Shown: positions 45,593 through 57,811 of the stretch, one piece after another | Numbering within the stretch: the first letter of the stretch is position 1 | Layout of the letters: every line of letters starts with the position of its first letter | NCBI GenBank assembly: GCA_016617785.1 | Contig: JADILM010000009.1 | Location: 620,001-684,000, forward strand | DNA from: Sporobolomyces roseus | Taxonomy: Eukaryota; Basidiomycota; Microbotryomycetes; Sporidiobolales; Sporidiobolaceae | Length of the DNA: 64,000 bases | Reading direction: 5' to 3' | The notes under the pieces: model-generated | Told to the model about the DNA's origin: nothing | Seen by the model: only the letters and a program-made list of their open reading frames with translations | Database searches by the model: none | Translations under genes and position numbers: made by a program

Positions 45593-46299
45593 GATCCCTT
45601 CCCTTCCCTCCTCCCAAATCCGATTCTCTCTCCCCATTCTCTCGCCTTGATTCCCCAATCCCGACTCGTTCAATCCAAAGTATACCAAACCCTTCTTCCT
45701 GATCTTCCCTCCTCCCTCGTTTCAACCCTTTTCGGGACACCCCTCGACTCCCATCGAAACCTTGTCTCGAAAATCGCCCTTTCCGACCAAACCTTTATAT
45801 CCCTGCTGTTCCTTCATTCAAAAACCCCCTTCCATCCATTCTTCTCTCGCCACTCCCTTTCACTGTCGACTAGAGTACTCCACGAAATCGTTGAACGATT
45901 TTCAAACAAAACTCGATCTCGACAGTTTTAAACCTTTCAACCTTCGGACATGTCCTCTCTTTCCCCCTCCCGATCACTAGCGCACCTCTCTCCTCGCTTT
46001 TCTTCCGTTATCCTCGTTCTCTCCCTAATGATCCCCCTTTCACTCGTAGTTCTATGTTTGTCTCTTTTAGTTTTTTTGGTATCGGTTTCTCTCTCTCTCT
46101 CTCTTCCTATCTTTTTAGTTGTTTGCTCTCTCCCTCTCTCTTTCTCTCTAGGCATTTGTGTTTTGTTTGTGCAACGATCTGAAATTGACTCTTCATCCCT
46201 CTCTAGCTCCTTCAACCTCGTTAGCCCATCGCGAGCGAAAAGACTTTCTCCAGGTTCCACTCTCCGTTCTTCAAAGCGCTTCCATACTTTTGTTCCCTT
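45593..46299. other. Convergent intergenic region, pyrimidine-rich
   Basis: About 700 bases after G-gamma, strongly CT-rich on the plus strand, especially 45940-46160. No gene supported. Confidence 0.45.
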
Positions 46300-47226
46300 T
46301 CATCGTCTCCCTCCTAAGTTTGATTCTTTTCTCTCCCTCTTCTTTGTACCAGCAATGAGTTGATCCAAAGCAATCATCAATTCATCTTCTGAAGATTCTG
46401 CCTTCTCGTCTTTACCCGTCTCCTCCTCCTTCTTCTTCTTTTTGCGAAGTGATACGTTCTGGTTGATGAGTCGCGGATGATTGAACGGGATTTGGTGGGG
46501 AATGGGATTGGATGTCGGAGCGATTGAAGGAGAAGGGGAGGAAGAACGTGGCGAAAGGGAATCAATCTCGAGGTGTTCGCTTCGCTGATGAGGACTCGAA
46601 CTGATTCAAAGTCGAGAAAGGAGATTAGAGCTCAGTCCATGGTAGATAGGAGACGATGCGAGACGTACCTATCTCCGCTGATTGCGATTCGAGCATCTTG
46701 AGCATCGTTCCCTTCTCCATCGTTCGCACTCGCTTCCAACCTCCTTCGCTTCTTCCTCTCGATCACCTCTCTAACCTCTATATCCTCTTGCTCACTGTCC
46801 TCCCTCCCTTCGTCCCGGTCTCGCTTCACACTCTTTTTCGGCGGTCGAAACTTTCCAAACCTCCCTTGTTTACTCGGCGAACTCGAAGGAGGACTCTCGA
46901 TCGTTCGGGTACGTTCAAGTTGGAGGAAGAACAATGATTTGGACGAATACGGAGAGGGAGGAGGAGCTCTGGAGGTGATTGGAGAGGGACGAGGGAAAAC
47001 GAAGGGTTGGAAGATTGGGGTTGAGAGGGGAGGAGAGGAAGCACTGGCAGTGGTATGAGACGAGGATACTGCCTGTACGGAACAGTAGAGTTAGCGAGAC
47101 GATTCGAGAGAGTGAGAGAGAACTGATTACTTCGCTGAGAGAGGAAGAGTTCGCTTTGATTCTCGGAGGAGTTGCTGGAGTAGTGAGGCTCGCGATAGGA
47201 GGGTAAGGGACAGGCGGATACGGCAT
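46300..47226 (-). CDS. Small disordered, probably nuclear protein of unknown function
   Basis: Three exons (47131-47226, 46669-47072, 46300-46594) keep phase and give 264 residues. The start MPYPPVPYPPIASL is followed by Ser/Pro-rich sequence, then ERTRTIESPPSSSPSKQGRF, KKSVKRDRDEG, an acidic/basic helix EDIEVREVIERKKRRRLEAS and LINQNVSLRKKKKKEEETGK, which look like nuclear localisation signals. Next is SSEDELMIALDQLIAGTKKR. No domain is recognised. The conserved-looking EDELMIALDQLIAG helix near the C-terminus may be the only ordered part. The splice model rests on consensus sites and phase, not homology, so it is less secure than others. Confidence 0.55.
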
Positions 47227-47775
47227 GGCGAGCGAGAGAACTTTGCAAAGTCGAGCAGAGACGAAGGAAGGAGAGAGGGAAGCGAAAAAATCTTTTCTCT
47301 CGCACTTCTCGATTTCGCAAACTCGTTCACCTCTCTTTCCGAACTCAGTCAATGAGGGGAGGAGAGAAATTCACCGTTGCCTTTGCAAAATCAATGTAAG
47401 CCGCCAAGCCTAGTAAAAGAATAATCGCAAAAAGACATATTTGGATCCACCGTTTCTCTCTTTCCTTCCTTTCTTCCTCCTTCCTTTCATTCCTGCTTCA
47501 TCTCGCTTCCAACCATCATCTCGTTCCCCGTAACCTCTGATAACGACTCGAAGTAAAAAAACATAACGAGAACACAAAGTGAAAGGGTAGAGAGATATGA
47601 TAGAGGAAAGTGAAAGATGGGGTTTTGAACACAGGTCGAAGAGGAGAAGGTGAGAGGGAGTGTTGAGAGATGACGGGGGTGAATATGAGGAGGTGGGGAC
47701 TTGGGGAGAGTAGCGAGAAAGAGGAGAGGAGAGGAAGGGGAAAGAATCAAAGTCTAGGAAAGACGAACGAAGCAC
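47227..47775 (-). other. Intergenic region between the small nuclear protein gene and PAB1
   Basis: About 550 bases including the PAB1 3' UTR side. No gene seen; short open frames only. Confidence 0.4.
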
Positions 47776-50183
47776 TTAAGCCGTCGCCTCACCAGTTTGA
47801 CGCTTGGCGAACTCGTCGAGTACGTCAAGGGCCTCCTTGATCTTGGCCTCGAGGGCGTCGTCGTTCTCGAGGAGGTAGAGGAGTTCGGAAGAATCCATCT
47901 CGAGGAGCATACCGGTGATCTTACCGGCGAGATCAGGTTGAGTAGAGTGGATCTTGGGGTAGAGACTACATTCAATCCCAACAACGGGATCAGCTTTGAA
48001 CGAGAGTAGTGAAGAGAGAGATGAGAGAGAAGTGAGAAACTTACGCCTCTCCGAGCATTTGCTTCTGCTCTTGAGGAGCAGCGTTGGCGAGCATAGCAGC
48101 GGTAAGACCGGAAGAAGGCTTCTGCTCCTCAGCGCGACCCTTGTAACCTTGAGGACGAGCTTGTTGACCAGCTTGACCAGCAGGACGAGGGACACCGTTA
48201 GGAGGAACGGTGGGGTTGGCACCACCACGAGGAGGAGCGGGAGCGCCGTTGGGAAGGGGTTGACCTTGTCCAGGGCGTTGAGGAACTCCAGCGGGGAGAG
48301 GAGGTTGTCCTTGTTGTTGAGCGGGACGTCCTCCAGCGGCAGGGGGAGCTCCAGCGGGTCCACGGTTACCTTGAGGAGGAGGTCCGGGAGGGTACTGACC
48401 GAATTGTTGAGGAGGAACTTGACCGTAAGGACCCATAGGAGGCATACCGGGCATGTTGGGAGGAGCGTAGTAACGGGGAACGGGACGTCCACCGGGTCCA
48501 GGTTGTCCAGGGTAACCCATAGGTCCTCGAGCACCAGGTTGAGGGTAACCAGCGGGAGCTCCAGGGTAGTACATAGGAGCACCGGGCATGTAAGGAGGGA
48601 TACCAGGGATACCAGCAGCTTGCTAAAAGAGAGTAAAGAGTGATGAGAGTCAGTAGAGTTTGAGAGCTAGAGTGAAGAGAGTGAAAAAGCTCACGAGTTG
48701 CTGAGATCGGATTTGGTTTCGTTGAGCGACTTGAGCCTCGAGTTGTTGCTTGCGAACGTCCTTGCGTTGAGCGAGCGAAACGTAGAGAGGCTTGGTGCCG
48801 ATCATCTTGCCGTTGAGCTCAGTGACAGCCTTGGTAGCCTCATCGGGAGCTGAGAAGCAAACGAATCCGAAACCCTTGGAAGCACCCTTGTCGTCAGACA
48901 TGATCTTGCACGAGGTGATTTGTCCGAAAGGTTCGAATTCGGCCTTGAGCTTCTCCTCATCGACATCGTCGTCGAGGTTCTTGACGTAGAGGTTGACACC
49001 TTGGTATTTGAGGGTTTGCTCGTACTTCTTTTGCTCGTAAGACTTCTTGAGTTCCTCCTCACGTTCCGACTTGCGTTGAGCACGAGCGACGTAGAGTTGT
49101 TGACCCTTGTAATCCTTCTCGTGAAGGTCATCGACAGCCTTTGCGGCATCCTCGTGGTTCTCGTAGTTGACGAAACCGAAGCCCTTCGACTTTCCTTCGT
49201 TGTCCATCGTGATGACAGCCGAGGTGACCTTTCCGTACTTCTCGAACATCGATCGGAATTCTGCCTCGTCGACTTCGAGAGGGAGGTTCTTGATGTAGAG
49301 GTTGGTGAAGTGAGCGCGGATTTCGTCGATCTTGGCTTGACGTTCACGCTTGGGAATGTGAATTCCGACGTAGACGACCTTGTCGTTGAGGAGCATACCG
49401 TTGACACCTTCGATGGCGGCACGAGCGGCTTCGGCGGTATCGTAGTGAACGAATCCGTAACCGAGAGAGTTTCCTTGTCCATCGACAGCGACCTTGCAAG
49501 AGAGGATGTTTCCGAAGGCGGCAAAGGTATCGTGAAGAGCCTTGTTGTCGATGTTCTCGTCGAGGTTCTTGATGAAGATGTTTCCAGCTCCGTTCTTGCG
49601 AAGAGCGGGGTCACGTTGAGACCACATGATTCGGCAAGGGCGTTGCTTGATCAACGAGTAGTTGAGTTGCTCGAGAGCGCGCTCACCTGTCGAGGAAGGT
49701 CTATTCAGCTTTTTGCAAAAGATTCGGGCCAAGTTGAAAGTGAAAAACTCACCATCCGAAGAGTTGAGGTAGTTGACATAAGCGTATCCGAGGGAACGAC
49801 GGGTAACGGCGTCACGACAGACACGAATAGAGGCAACGGGACCGATCATCGAGAAGACTGGCAATAGTAGTGGATCAGCGATAAAGTCGCGAAGAATGTT
49901 CAAATAATTTCGAAAACTCACTCTCGTAAAGCATAGCCTCAGTGACGGAAGGGTCGAGCTCTCCAACGTAGAGGGAAGTGGAAGGGGAAGGTCCAGCATT
50001 GTCCTTGTCTTGCTGTTGCTTGTTGTTGTTGTTGGAAGAGGGAGCGGGAGCGGATTCGGACTTGGTTTCCTCCTTTGATTCCTCCTTGGCCTCAGTAGCA
50101 GGGGCAGGGGTAGCCTCAGCGGGAGTAGGGGAGGTAGAGGGAGCCTCAGCGGCGGGAGTAGTAGCGGCAGCGTCGGTAGACAT
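47776..50183 (-). CDS. PAB1: Poly(A)-binding protein
   Basis: Cytoplasmic/nuclear protein that coats poly(A) tails and links them to eIF4G and to deadenylases. Five exons splice in phase to 708 residues. After an Ala/Pro/Thr/Glu-rich N-terminus come four RRMs. RRM1 has SLYVGELDPSVTEAMLYE and YAYVNYLN. RRM2 has NIFIKNLDENIDNKAL and GYGFVHYDT. RRM3 has NLYIKNLPLEVDEAEF and GFGFVNYEN. RRM4 has NLYVKNLDDDVDEEKL and GFGFVCFS. The Pro/Gly/Gln-rich linker is followed by the C-terminal MLLE domain, including KITGMLLEMDSSELLYLLEN, which binds PAM2 peptides. An intron splits RRM1 and another splits the MLLE. Very strong codon preference fits a highly expressed gene, and it creates long antisense open frames. 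Confidence 0.97.
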
Positions 50184-51214
50184 AGTCGATTCTGCGATTG
50201 CAAGAAGGACGAGGTGAATGTAAGCACTTTTCAGAAATGCAACCTTTCCAACTTCCCTCCGAGACTCGTTCAGAGAGCCTAGAGAGGCCAGATAGACTCA
50301 CAGATGAACGTAGAGGGTGTAGGTAAAGGTATAGAGGGAGTAGGGAGGTTGGGAGGAGTAGGCTGGCGGGCTTTGAGAAGAGGAGGACTTTGTGCTGATA
50401 AGGCGAACGGTCTTCGCGAGCTGACGAGGGCTACGCGGCTGGAGAGGTTTTAGGAAGAGCTTGTTCTTCGATCCAGGTGGATCGGTTGGGCTATTGAGAC
50501 GAGGTGGATCGTACAGGTTCAAGAGCTTGCAATTTTCTCTCTTGTTTTCCCCCTCATCGAAGTCATCTCGACAAACTGCTTTGTAGGCCTTCTGAGTATC
50601 CTGGGGCTATTCTTTGATACTTCAGGACCATCGCTAGACTACTCCCGCTGTTCCGTGTTACCTCCTTTGCTTCTGAATCAGAGATTTCGCTGTTTTCCCC
50701 TCTCCTCATGCTCTGTCTCCACTCATTCCGCTGCTTCTGTTCTCGAACGTAGAGTTCGCAGTATCCTCCAGACCCGAGGCGGAGTGGATACTTCGGTGCT
50801 GTCGATTTGCTATGATTTTGAACCTTGATTTTGCAATGAGTCTTCAAAGCGGTTTGACCTAGCCCGGTTGACGCTCCTGTTTGTGCGCTGTCCCATGCCG
50901 TCGACTCCAAAGTCTCGGTTCTGACCATCCGCTTGTCTCTCCCTTCGCTTCACGGCTTAGAGCGGTCCAGATTTCGCAAGAAACGAAACCGCTCGTAAAC
51001 GCAGAATGCTTGAAAAGCTAAAGCTACAAAATTGCAAGAGACTCTTCAAGTGAGTGCGTGTGACAAATATATAAAGAGCGATATCCAGGGAAGTCCAGTG
51101 TCTACAGAGTGAGTGATAGTTGAGTCCAAAATTCCTTTTTCCAATAGTCCGGGAGAAAGAGAGACGACAACGACCAGCGTTGAAATCGAGGAGAGTGCGA
51201 GAGAAGCAAGGGGA
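50184..51214 (-). other. PAB1 upstream region
   Basis: About 1.03 kb between the PAB1 start and the stop of the next minus-strand gene. Contains ATATATAAAG near 51066-51076. I see no obvious A-rich autoregulatory tract of the yeast PAB1 leader type within the first 150 bases. No gene supported. Confidence 0.4.
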
Positions 51215-53418
51215 TCACCAGATGGTAACGGAACGAATTGATCCTCCGAAACCGAACTTGCGATCACTGCTTCGCTTGGTGAATCGCGATGAAGTCGACT
51301 TGGCGAGAGAGCATCCTTTTACAGGTCCAGGGCTGTCGACGTGAGGAAACGAACTTAGCGACCTCATCCATAGCTGACGGAGAAAGACGGGCGGGCTCAC
51401 CAGACAGCATCGATCGAACCAGTCTTCACGATTGAGTTCGTGACCTTTGAAAGGGGACAAGAGTCTCAGTCAAAGAACGAAGATGGCGAAGAACGAGGTA
51501 GGAAACACTCACACATTGCTGTACCTCGGAGATACACGTAACATACTGAGCTCCGTACGAAGAACCATTGTTGAAGAACTTCTCGAGGTTCGAATTGAGT
51601 TCAGCTTGAGTAAGGTTTTGGGAGTTCGACGTGTAGTTGGCAATGAGAGGAGCCGAGTAGTCTACGAGATCCGTGAAGAAACTCGAGGGGAGGTAACCTT
51701 GGAACTGCTGAGCGATTGAGAGCATAGTGGTTTGCGAAATTTGAGGAGCTTGACTCTTTTTGACACATTCTTGAGCGAGAGTCGCATTTCCAGCTGATGG
51801 AGAGGACATTCCATATTAGCTCTGTGCGGTTTGAAGCGAAGGAGAAAGGGTAGACTTACTTGCGATGAGCTCGGAAGCGCACGATTGGAGAGTTTCGGCA
51901 AGAGTCACAGTGTTTCCTGAGAGCGCACTGGCAACTGAGTTGATGGCGTTGGAGATCTGGGCCGAGACTTGACCTGCCAGCTTCTGATCGGGAGTAGAAG
52001 AGTTGGCGAGGTTGTAGGTGAGGATGTCTGAAGACAGGAACCAGTCAGTGGATCGATCTCAAAGCGAAGACGAAAGATTGACACTCACTCTCGACGGCGG
52101 TGGTTAGGGATGCGGGAAGGACACCGACGAATTGTTGAAGTACTGATTTCGAAGCGGTTTCGAGAGTCGAAGCGGCTCCTCCTGGCTTGGTAAAGCAAGC
52201 CAAAGTTGAAGAGTTTCCAGCAGCTTTGACGGCATCGGCGTAGCATGATGATACTTGCTCGAGCGCAGTGACGGAGGAACCACTGAGAGAGGCGATGACT
52301 GATTGGATCGAATCGGTGATTTGGTTAACGAGGACTTGTTCTGATTGAGGGAGAAGAGTGGTGAGAAGAGGTGTGACAGAGTCGAAAATAGCCGAAAGGA
52401 TCGTGTTGGGCAGGATACCGACGAACTGCGAGAATCGGGTAGCGTGAGCGTCAAACGAAATCGAGGTTGAGAGGAGAGGAAAGCTCACCTGTTCGAGAAT
52501 AGTGTTGAGAGTGCTCTCGAGCTCCGATCCATCCTTTCCACTCTCAGTCAGACACGAGTAGCCTTCGGGTAATCCTCCACTAGAGAGGACGGTACTCAAA
52601 CACGCTTCGAGCGAGGCGTAGGTCGAAGCAGAAAGGGAAGATTGGGTTAGGTTCGCGGCGGCGAGGGCAGAATCGATTGCTTTCTTAATGTCGAGTGCTG
52701 CGGTAATGCTACTTTCTGAAGTGATCAAAGTCGAAGTCGAATATTGAGTAATATTCTGAGTGACGGTTTGAACGAGGACGGTAGGTTGCAGCTTGATGAT
52801 GGTGGAGTTTGCGACGGTTTCGGTCTTCTGAGCGTTGATCGTAGCGGTCGAGAGTACAGTGGCGGTCTTGGTGACTGTATACGAAGAATCATCAATAGTC
52901 TGATCCGCGGAAGGAGGAAAACGACGAAACTTACGAGTTACGACTTTTGACGGTTTGAGTTGCTGGTTGACGGCCGACGCGATAGCGCTAGCGAGAGGAG
53001 CAGGGATGAGAGAAGAGTTTTTGAACTGATCGACGACCTTGTTGGCGCCATCTTGAAGAGTCTTGCCCGACGAATGTTCGACTTTGGGGACTGTCTTCTT
53101 TTTCGGTTTCGAATCGTGATTCCATGAGTGTTTCGACGGTTCCTTCTTCGTGGCAGTAGTCTCGTGTTTAACTACCTTCTTGTGAGTCGATTTGTGAGTT
53201 GACTTGTGACCAGACTTCGACGAGGAAGAGGAGGATTTCGCAGATTTGTGCTTTGGAAGGGCGAGTTTCGCGGCCGTACCTCCAGTCGAAGGAACACCGA
53301 ATGTACCGGTTTCGTGAACCACCCCTGGATGATCACTGCATGGTTCTGGGTTGGCTGTAACGAGATTGGCGACGAGAGCGAGGGAAGAGAGGATCGAGAG
53401 GAAAGCTTGGGATCGCAT
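51215..53418 (-). CDS. Secreted tandem-repeat protein of unknown function
   Basis: Seven exons splice in phase to 605 residues. The N-terminus MRSQAFLSILSSLALVANLV with TA is a signal peptide. Next come a short Cys-containing segment (PEPCSDHPG) and a Lys/His/Ser-rich region (SAKSSSSSSKSGHKSTHKST). Then come about four diverged repeats of roughly 95 residues. Each has a pattern like LEQ-xx-C-x7-AGN(S/A)TLAxxC then SxLExxxxxLLQQF-x-GxLPxS. Clear copies start at FVGILPNTIL, FVGVLPASL and FQGYLPSSFF, and a partial one has LEACLSTVLSSG. Introns fall just before one F-x-G-x-LP motif and inside others, as expected for exon-linked duplication. Many N-glycosylation sequons are present. There is no GPI tail; the C-terminus is basic. 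Function is unknown, and the last two short exons are the least certain. Confidence 0.75.
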
Positions 53419-54178
53419 GTCGAATGAGCCGTAGAGGTTTTGGGGAGTTGGCTGGGATGAAGTGACGATGAATGAGCGTGAGGGAAAGGACTGTGTGCGG
53501 AAGTGCCGATGAGGAGGAACCGGAAAGAGTCGAGAGAGATGGGGGAAGAAATGAGTGTGGTTGAGGGAAAGGTGAGGAAGAGTTGAGGGGGTCGGCTAGC
53601 GAATGACTGGAGTGAGCGAATGAGGAGGAAGAGAGAAAGAAAGAAGAGAGATTCGACGTGAACGGCCGACGCGAAAAACAGGTTAACGCGACAGTCGGTT
53701 TTCGCGTTCTTCCGCAATTTGAGGATCACATTCTTCCCAGACTCGTGGCTTTCCGACTTCTTTTCTTCTCCACGTTCTCTTCTTGAGCTTCCTCAAACTT
53801 GGGCGCCGAGCGGTATTGAGCGAAAGACGTTCCGCTTGAATGATCACATCGCGAGGTCATGGCTTCGTATTGCGATGAGTTGATCGAGCTGAACCGCTGA
53901 GCATGAAATATGAGGACGTGCGCTCAATGAGCGATGGTCGAGCGGATTTTGTGGACCAGAGGACTCGGTACGAGAGTGCGAGAGTGTGATCGAGAAATAA
54001 ATGGTGAATTTGCGAAAAGGTCGCAAGCTGGTACGCATGTTCCGTTGACGAGTAATAGCAGTGATGAAGCTCTGCCGCTAGCGGCGAACGTCCAAAGCCA
54101 GTGAAGCTGGTGAAGGGAGAAACTCAAAGTGATCGCCGATTTTGTTGATTGATCCTTCACCAAACTCTTCAACTCAAG
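53419..54178. promoter_or_regulatory. Divergent promoter between the repeat protein and EDC3
   Basis: 760 bases between opposing starts. Open frames continuing upstream of 53418 on the minus strand lack any protein features. No factor site is assigned. Confidence 0.35.
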
Positions 54179-56388
54179 ATGGCCTCGTTCGTAGGGTTAC
54201 CTGTACTCCTCAAGCTCAAGGGTGATCAGACAGCTCAAGGCATAACAGCGCAGGGGATCGTTCTGGAGGTGGATGGATTGAGAGGAACGATTGTTTTGGC
54301 AGATGGTGAGTTTCATCTTCTGCGACTCTGCAGCTATCTGAACATTTAGCTGAACCGTGTGAGAATGTATAGCACAAATCATCACTCAAACTGGGAGTCG
54401 AATCGAGCGTAGAGCGGTGTTTGAAAGGACTGAAGTTGCTGGACTCGAATTGTTGGCTGTCAAGAAACCTGAACCTACTCCAGTACCAGAGCCAGTTCGA
54501 CAAGCATCTGTACCTCCGAGAGCTCCCTCTCAACAGCAACAACATCGACAGCTGACGCCATGGAGCGCTGAAGAACCTCAATCTCAATCTCAAGTTAGTT
54601 CAACCTTTCCTTCTATCTGATGATCTATATTAGGCTCATACCGAGTTCTCATTTCCTCTAGCACAACTACTCAACTTCGGTCCACGCTCAGCGTTTCCCC
54701 CCTGCAGTACAAGCCTACGCTCACTCTCCTCAACATTCCCCTTCTCCTCAGTCTTCCCCGAAACCACCTGGTACTCCTCGATCTCAACGTCAGCGAGGAG
54801 CGAGAGGAACTGGCAGAAAAGTCCGTGCAGAGTGGGATGGAGTCGAAACGGGAGATGAGGCCGACCACCGAAATACTCATTCAGCTCAGGTTCGTCTACT
54901 AGACTCCCCTTCTTCGATATACTCAGTCCTGATCGCTGATATCCTCGATACACTCGTAGCCGAATCAATCTCGAAGACAACCGCAATACGATCAACCTTC
55001 GAACGCACAAGGAGAATCCTTCGACGAAGAATTCGACTTTCAAGGTGGACTTGAATCGTTCGACAAGAACGCAGTGTTTGCTCACATCCGCTCGACGGAT
55101 AACATCGATCCATCTCTTCGGCTCGTCGCTCACAATCGCAACCCAGCTCGAACTCCTCAATCGAAACTCCTTCCGACAGAATCGGTCCTCACGGTCGAGG
55201 AACTCGAACAGCAGCAGTTGGATCGACAGGCTGCGATGGAAGCTGTTCCGGTCAAGAGAGGGATGACAGTCGAGGAACTTGAAGCGGGAGTAGCGAGTGT
55301 CGGGTTGGCTCAAGAGCCAGAGAGAGGTTACGAGTACGAGGCTTTGTCTACGGAGAACGGAATCATCGTACCTTCTGTCAAGTTGCGGCAATGGAAGGAA
55401 GCGCTCGGTATCGCCGATGTATGTTCTCGTCGTCTCTTTCCCATTCTCACGCTCGAAAGCTCATCAAAAATGATCGTATGTCTACAGATCGAAACATCGC
55501 CATCACCCTTTCAACGACTCGAACTCGCAGCGTATCAGCTTACGACCTTCATCCTCGCCCATCTGTCTCAGAAATTCGCCCTGTTCCCGTTACCCTCTCC
55601 TCCTCAATCTCGACCCTCGGTTCTTCTTCTCTGTACCGACTGCGAAAAGGCAAACGTCGCTCTCCGCTGCGGAATCCAGCTTGCGAACCGTGGCTGTCGC
55701 GTGATTGCTCTCGTCGACGACGCAAGAAGTGAAGAGTTGAAGACGAATCTGCGAGTTCTGAGCTCTTCGGGCGGTAGAATCGTTCGAGACGTCGCTGGTG
55801 AGCACCTCAAACTGCTCAAAATTTTCGCTCCCTCATCAGAAGCTGACTCTGATCGTATACTTAGACCTCCCACCGACGTTCAACCTCGTTATCGACGCTC
55901 TGGCCGACTCGGAAACTTCGCTCCCTCCTTCGCTCTCGTCCTCTCTCACCGGTGCCAGTCCAGCGTCACCTTCTTTCGGCAGCAAATCGACGTTCTCGCC
56001 ATCCTCCTTTGCAGCTGAGGCGGCAAACTTTACGAACCATCTCAAATCGGGTGTTTTGAGTATTAGTATCGATTTGCCTTACGGGATCTCTCACAACGAT
56101 GGTGAGTGCTCCGTCGCGTCGCTCTGAGATTTGTGAACTTCCGCTGACTACGTGTCTGCTGCACTAGGTTCGGCATTGTCTTCAGTATTCTTGAACCCAA
56201 CCTTCATTTTCTCTAGAGCACTCCCTCGACCTGGAGCCGTCGCACTTCTATCGGAATCGGCAAACTCTCCACAACTTTTTGTCGCGGACATTGGATTCGC
56301 TCCGAGTATTTGGGAAAGGATTGGAGTTGACGGTTTCGACTTGAGCACTTGGGGTTCGGAGGGTATTGTTCGAGTCGCATTGAGCTAA
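54179..56388 (+). CDS. EDC3: EDC3, enhancer of mRNA decapping
   Basis: P-body scaffold that stimulates Dcp1/Dcp2 and binds Dhh1. Seven exons splice in phase to 600 residues. The N-terminal LSm-like domain (1 to about 75) has MASFVGLPVLLKLKGD, GITAQGIVLEVDGLRGTIVL and AQIITQTGSR. A Gln/Ser/Pro-rich linker contains the FDF motif with FDEEFDFQGGLESFDK at about 213-228, the Dhh1-binding site. The C-terminal YjeF_N Rossmann domain (about 330-600) has ENGIIVPSVKLRQWKEALGI, then FILAHLSQKFA and LLLCTDCEKANVALRCGIQL. GCRVIALVDDA, LSISIDLPYGISHNDG and LFVADIGFAPSIW complete it. All parts of the family are present in the usual order. Confidence 0.95.
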
Positions 56389-57325
56389 TTTCTGTCATCA
56401 TTGTAAGCATTATACATTTCAGTTGTTGTACTGCACGAACTTGGGTCTTTATCGTTGCACGCAGCCGTTTCCCTTTCGCACTTCCCGTTCGTTTTCGACT
56501 GAAAAGCTTATTCGTCGTCTCTCTGGCTCTATCAGTTGTCATGAAGAACAGCTTCGAAGCTTAATGTCTCCTCGCAGGACTCGTCAAGTGCCGACGGAAG
56601 GTAGGGATTATTAAATGCATAACGCCATGGAGTCGCAAGCGGACGATTTCGAAACTAGAGGCAACCGGTGGCTTTGCCGTCTCCACTGTCCGATTCTCTT
56701 CGAGTCTCGTCGTCATTCGGTATTGATCAGTTCAGGGCTCTAGCTGAGCCCCGTTGTTCAAGTTTCACGCTAAAACATCGGTCGATCGACCACTCTCTTT
56801 CGGCTCGTCGCGCGGATTCGAAAAAAACACTTGTCTCTTTTTCTTCTCCCTCTTCTCTTTGCAGGATTCGGCTGACATCTTTCCTTTCTCTCGCAGTTTG
56901 CAGAAGCTTTCGCTTTGCAACTTTCGGGTCTAGCGTGGCTCTCCCAAGCTCTTGGTGCTGCTTTCGAAAGTGGTCTCCTCCTGCCTCTACTGGAACTCCT
57001 CGCTACTGACCTGACGGCAGGGCAACAGACCCTGCGAAAACCTGGACAAGATTCCAGGAGGATGACAAAAAATAAGACGACTCAGAGTCGAATTTTGAAA
57101 CAGTTCGCACTTGTCCGGTAGACTGTCGATCCGGGAAACAGTCAAAAAAACGATATGAAACAAGCGCGTGGCTCTTCTCAAAACGAGCCTCGGAGGAGAC
57201 TCCAGATTGAGATTCTACAGTATTTGATCTTTCTGGTTGACCCCTTTGATCTGCCCTCTCTTTCGTCCCTTTCCTTTCGTTCAAACTCTCCCTTCTGAAA
57301 GCGATGAGGAGCGAGCAGGGTTTGC
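56389..57325. other. Intergenic region downstream of EDC3
   Basis: About 940 bases. 3' UTR of EDC3 and upstream sequence of SSN6. No gene supported. Confidence 0.4.
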
Positions 57326-57811
57326 ATGCAACGGATCCTGTTGGTAGTGATCACTGCGAGGTCATGTCGCTACCTAGAGCTGGGTTCCACCTTTCGGGCT
57401 TTCGCAACAGACAAGCTGTTAGATTTCGTCAAACAGAGAGGAGCTCCGACTGCGCTACGGCATGTCGATCAGATCGTTCACTTTGACGGTTTGAACTTGC
57501 GAATAGAATTGAGCGACGACTCCGACCTTTTCACTTTCGTCGCTTCGAATCAACGACACTTCCCATACGCTCGTCTCTCTCGTCAAGCAGTCTCCATAGC
57601 TGCACTCAATGCAGGAGGGAACTCACCCGAAAATAACGAATTGTCGAGACAAAAGTGCTCTTCGATTACAGTCTCAGGCACGGTGCCTGGATTCTCAACG
57701 CTTCTTCTTGAGAGTTTCATGAAAGAAAGACTCGCTTCCCACCTCTCCTCTGCAAACTCGCTTTCTTCCTCTCGACAGCATTCAAACAGAAAGGAACCTA
57801 GCAAAGAATAG
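57326..57811 (+). CDS. Possible small hypothetical protein in the SSN6 upstream region
   Basis: Intronless ATG-initiated frame of 161 codons, with reasonably protein-like composition in its first half (KLLDFVKQRGAPTALRHVDQ, LRIELSDDSDLFTFVASN). No domain is recognised and no splice sites are used, unlike most genes here. It may be a chance frame in a long SSN6 promoter or leader, or an upstream open frame if SSN6 transcription starts before it. Confidence 0.25.
   Translation: MQRILLVVITARSCRYLELGSTFRAFATDKLLDFVKQRGAPTALRHVDQIVHFDGLNLRIELSDDSDLFTFVASNQRHFPYARLSRQAVSIAALNAGGNSPENNELSRQKCSSITVSGTVPGFSTLLLESFMKERLASHLSSANSLSSSRQHSNRKEPSKE

Noticed and set aside
47996..48643. 215-codon plus-strand open frame over the PAB1 linker
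   Set aside because: Low-complexity Ser/Arg/Leu shadow of the Pro/Gly/Gln-rich linker and MLLE exons.
48920..49867. 315-codon plus-strand open frame over PAB1
   Set aside because: Antisense shadow produced by the strong codon bias of PAB1, whose RRM domains are unmistakable on the other strand.
51066..51076. TATATAAAG as the PAB1 TATA box
   Set aside because: Nearly 900 bases upstream of the PAB1 start and close to the 3' end of the neighbouring gene; no evidence ties it to a start site.
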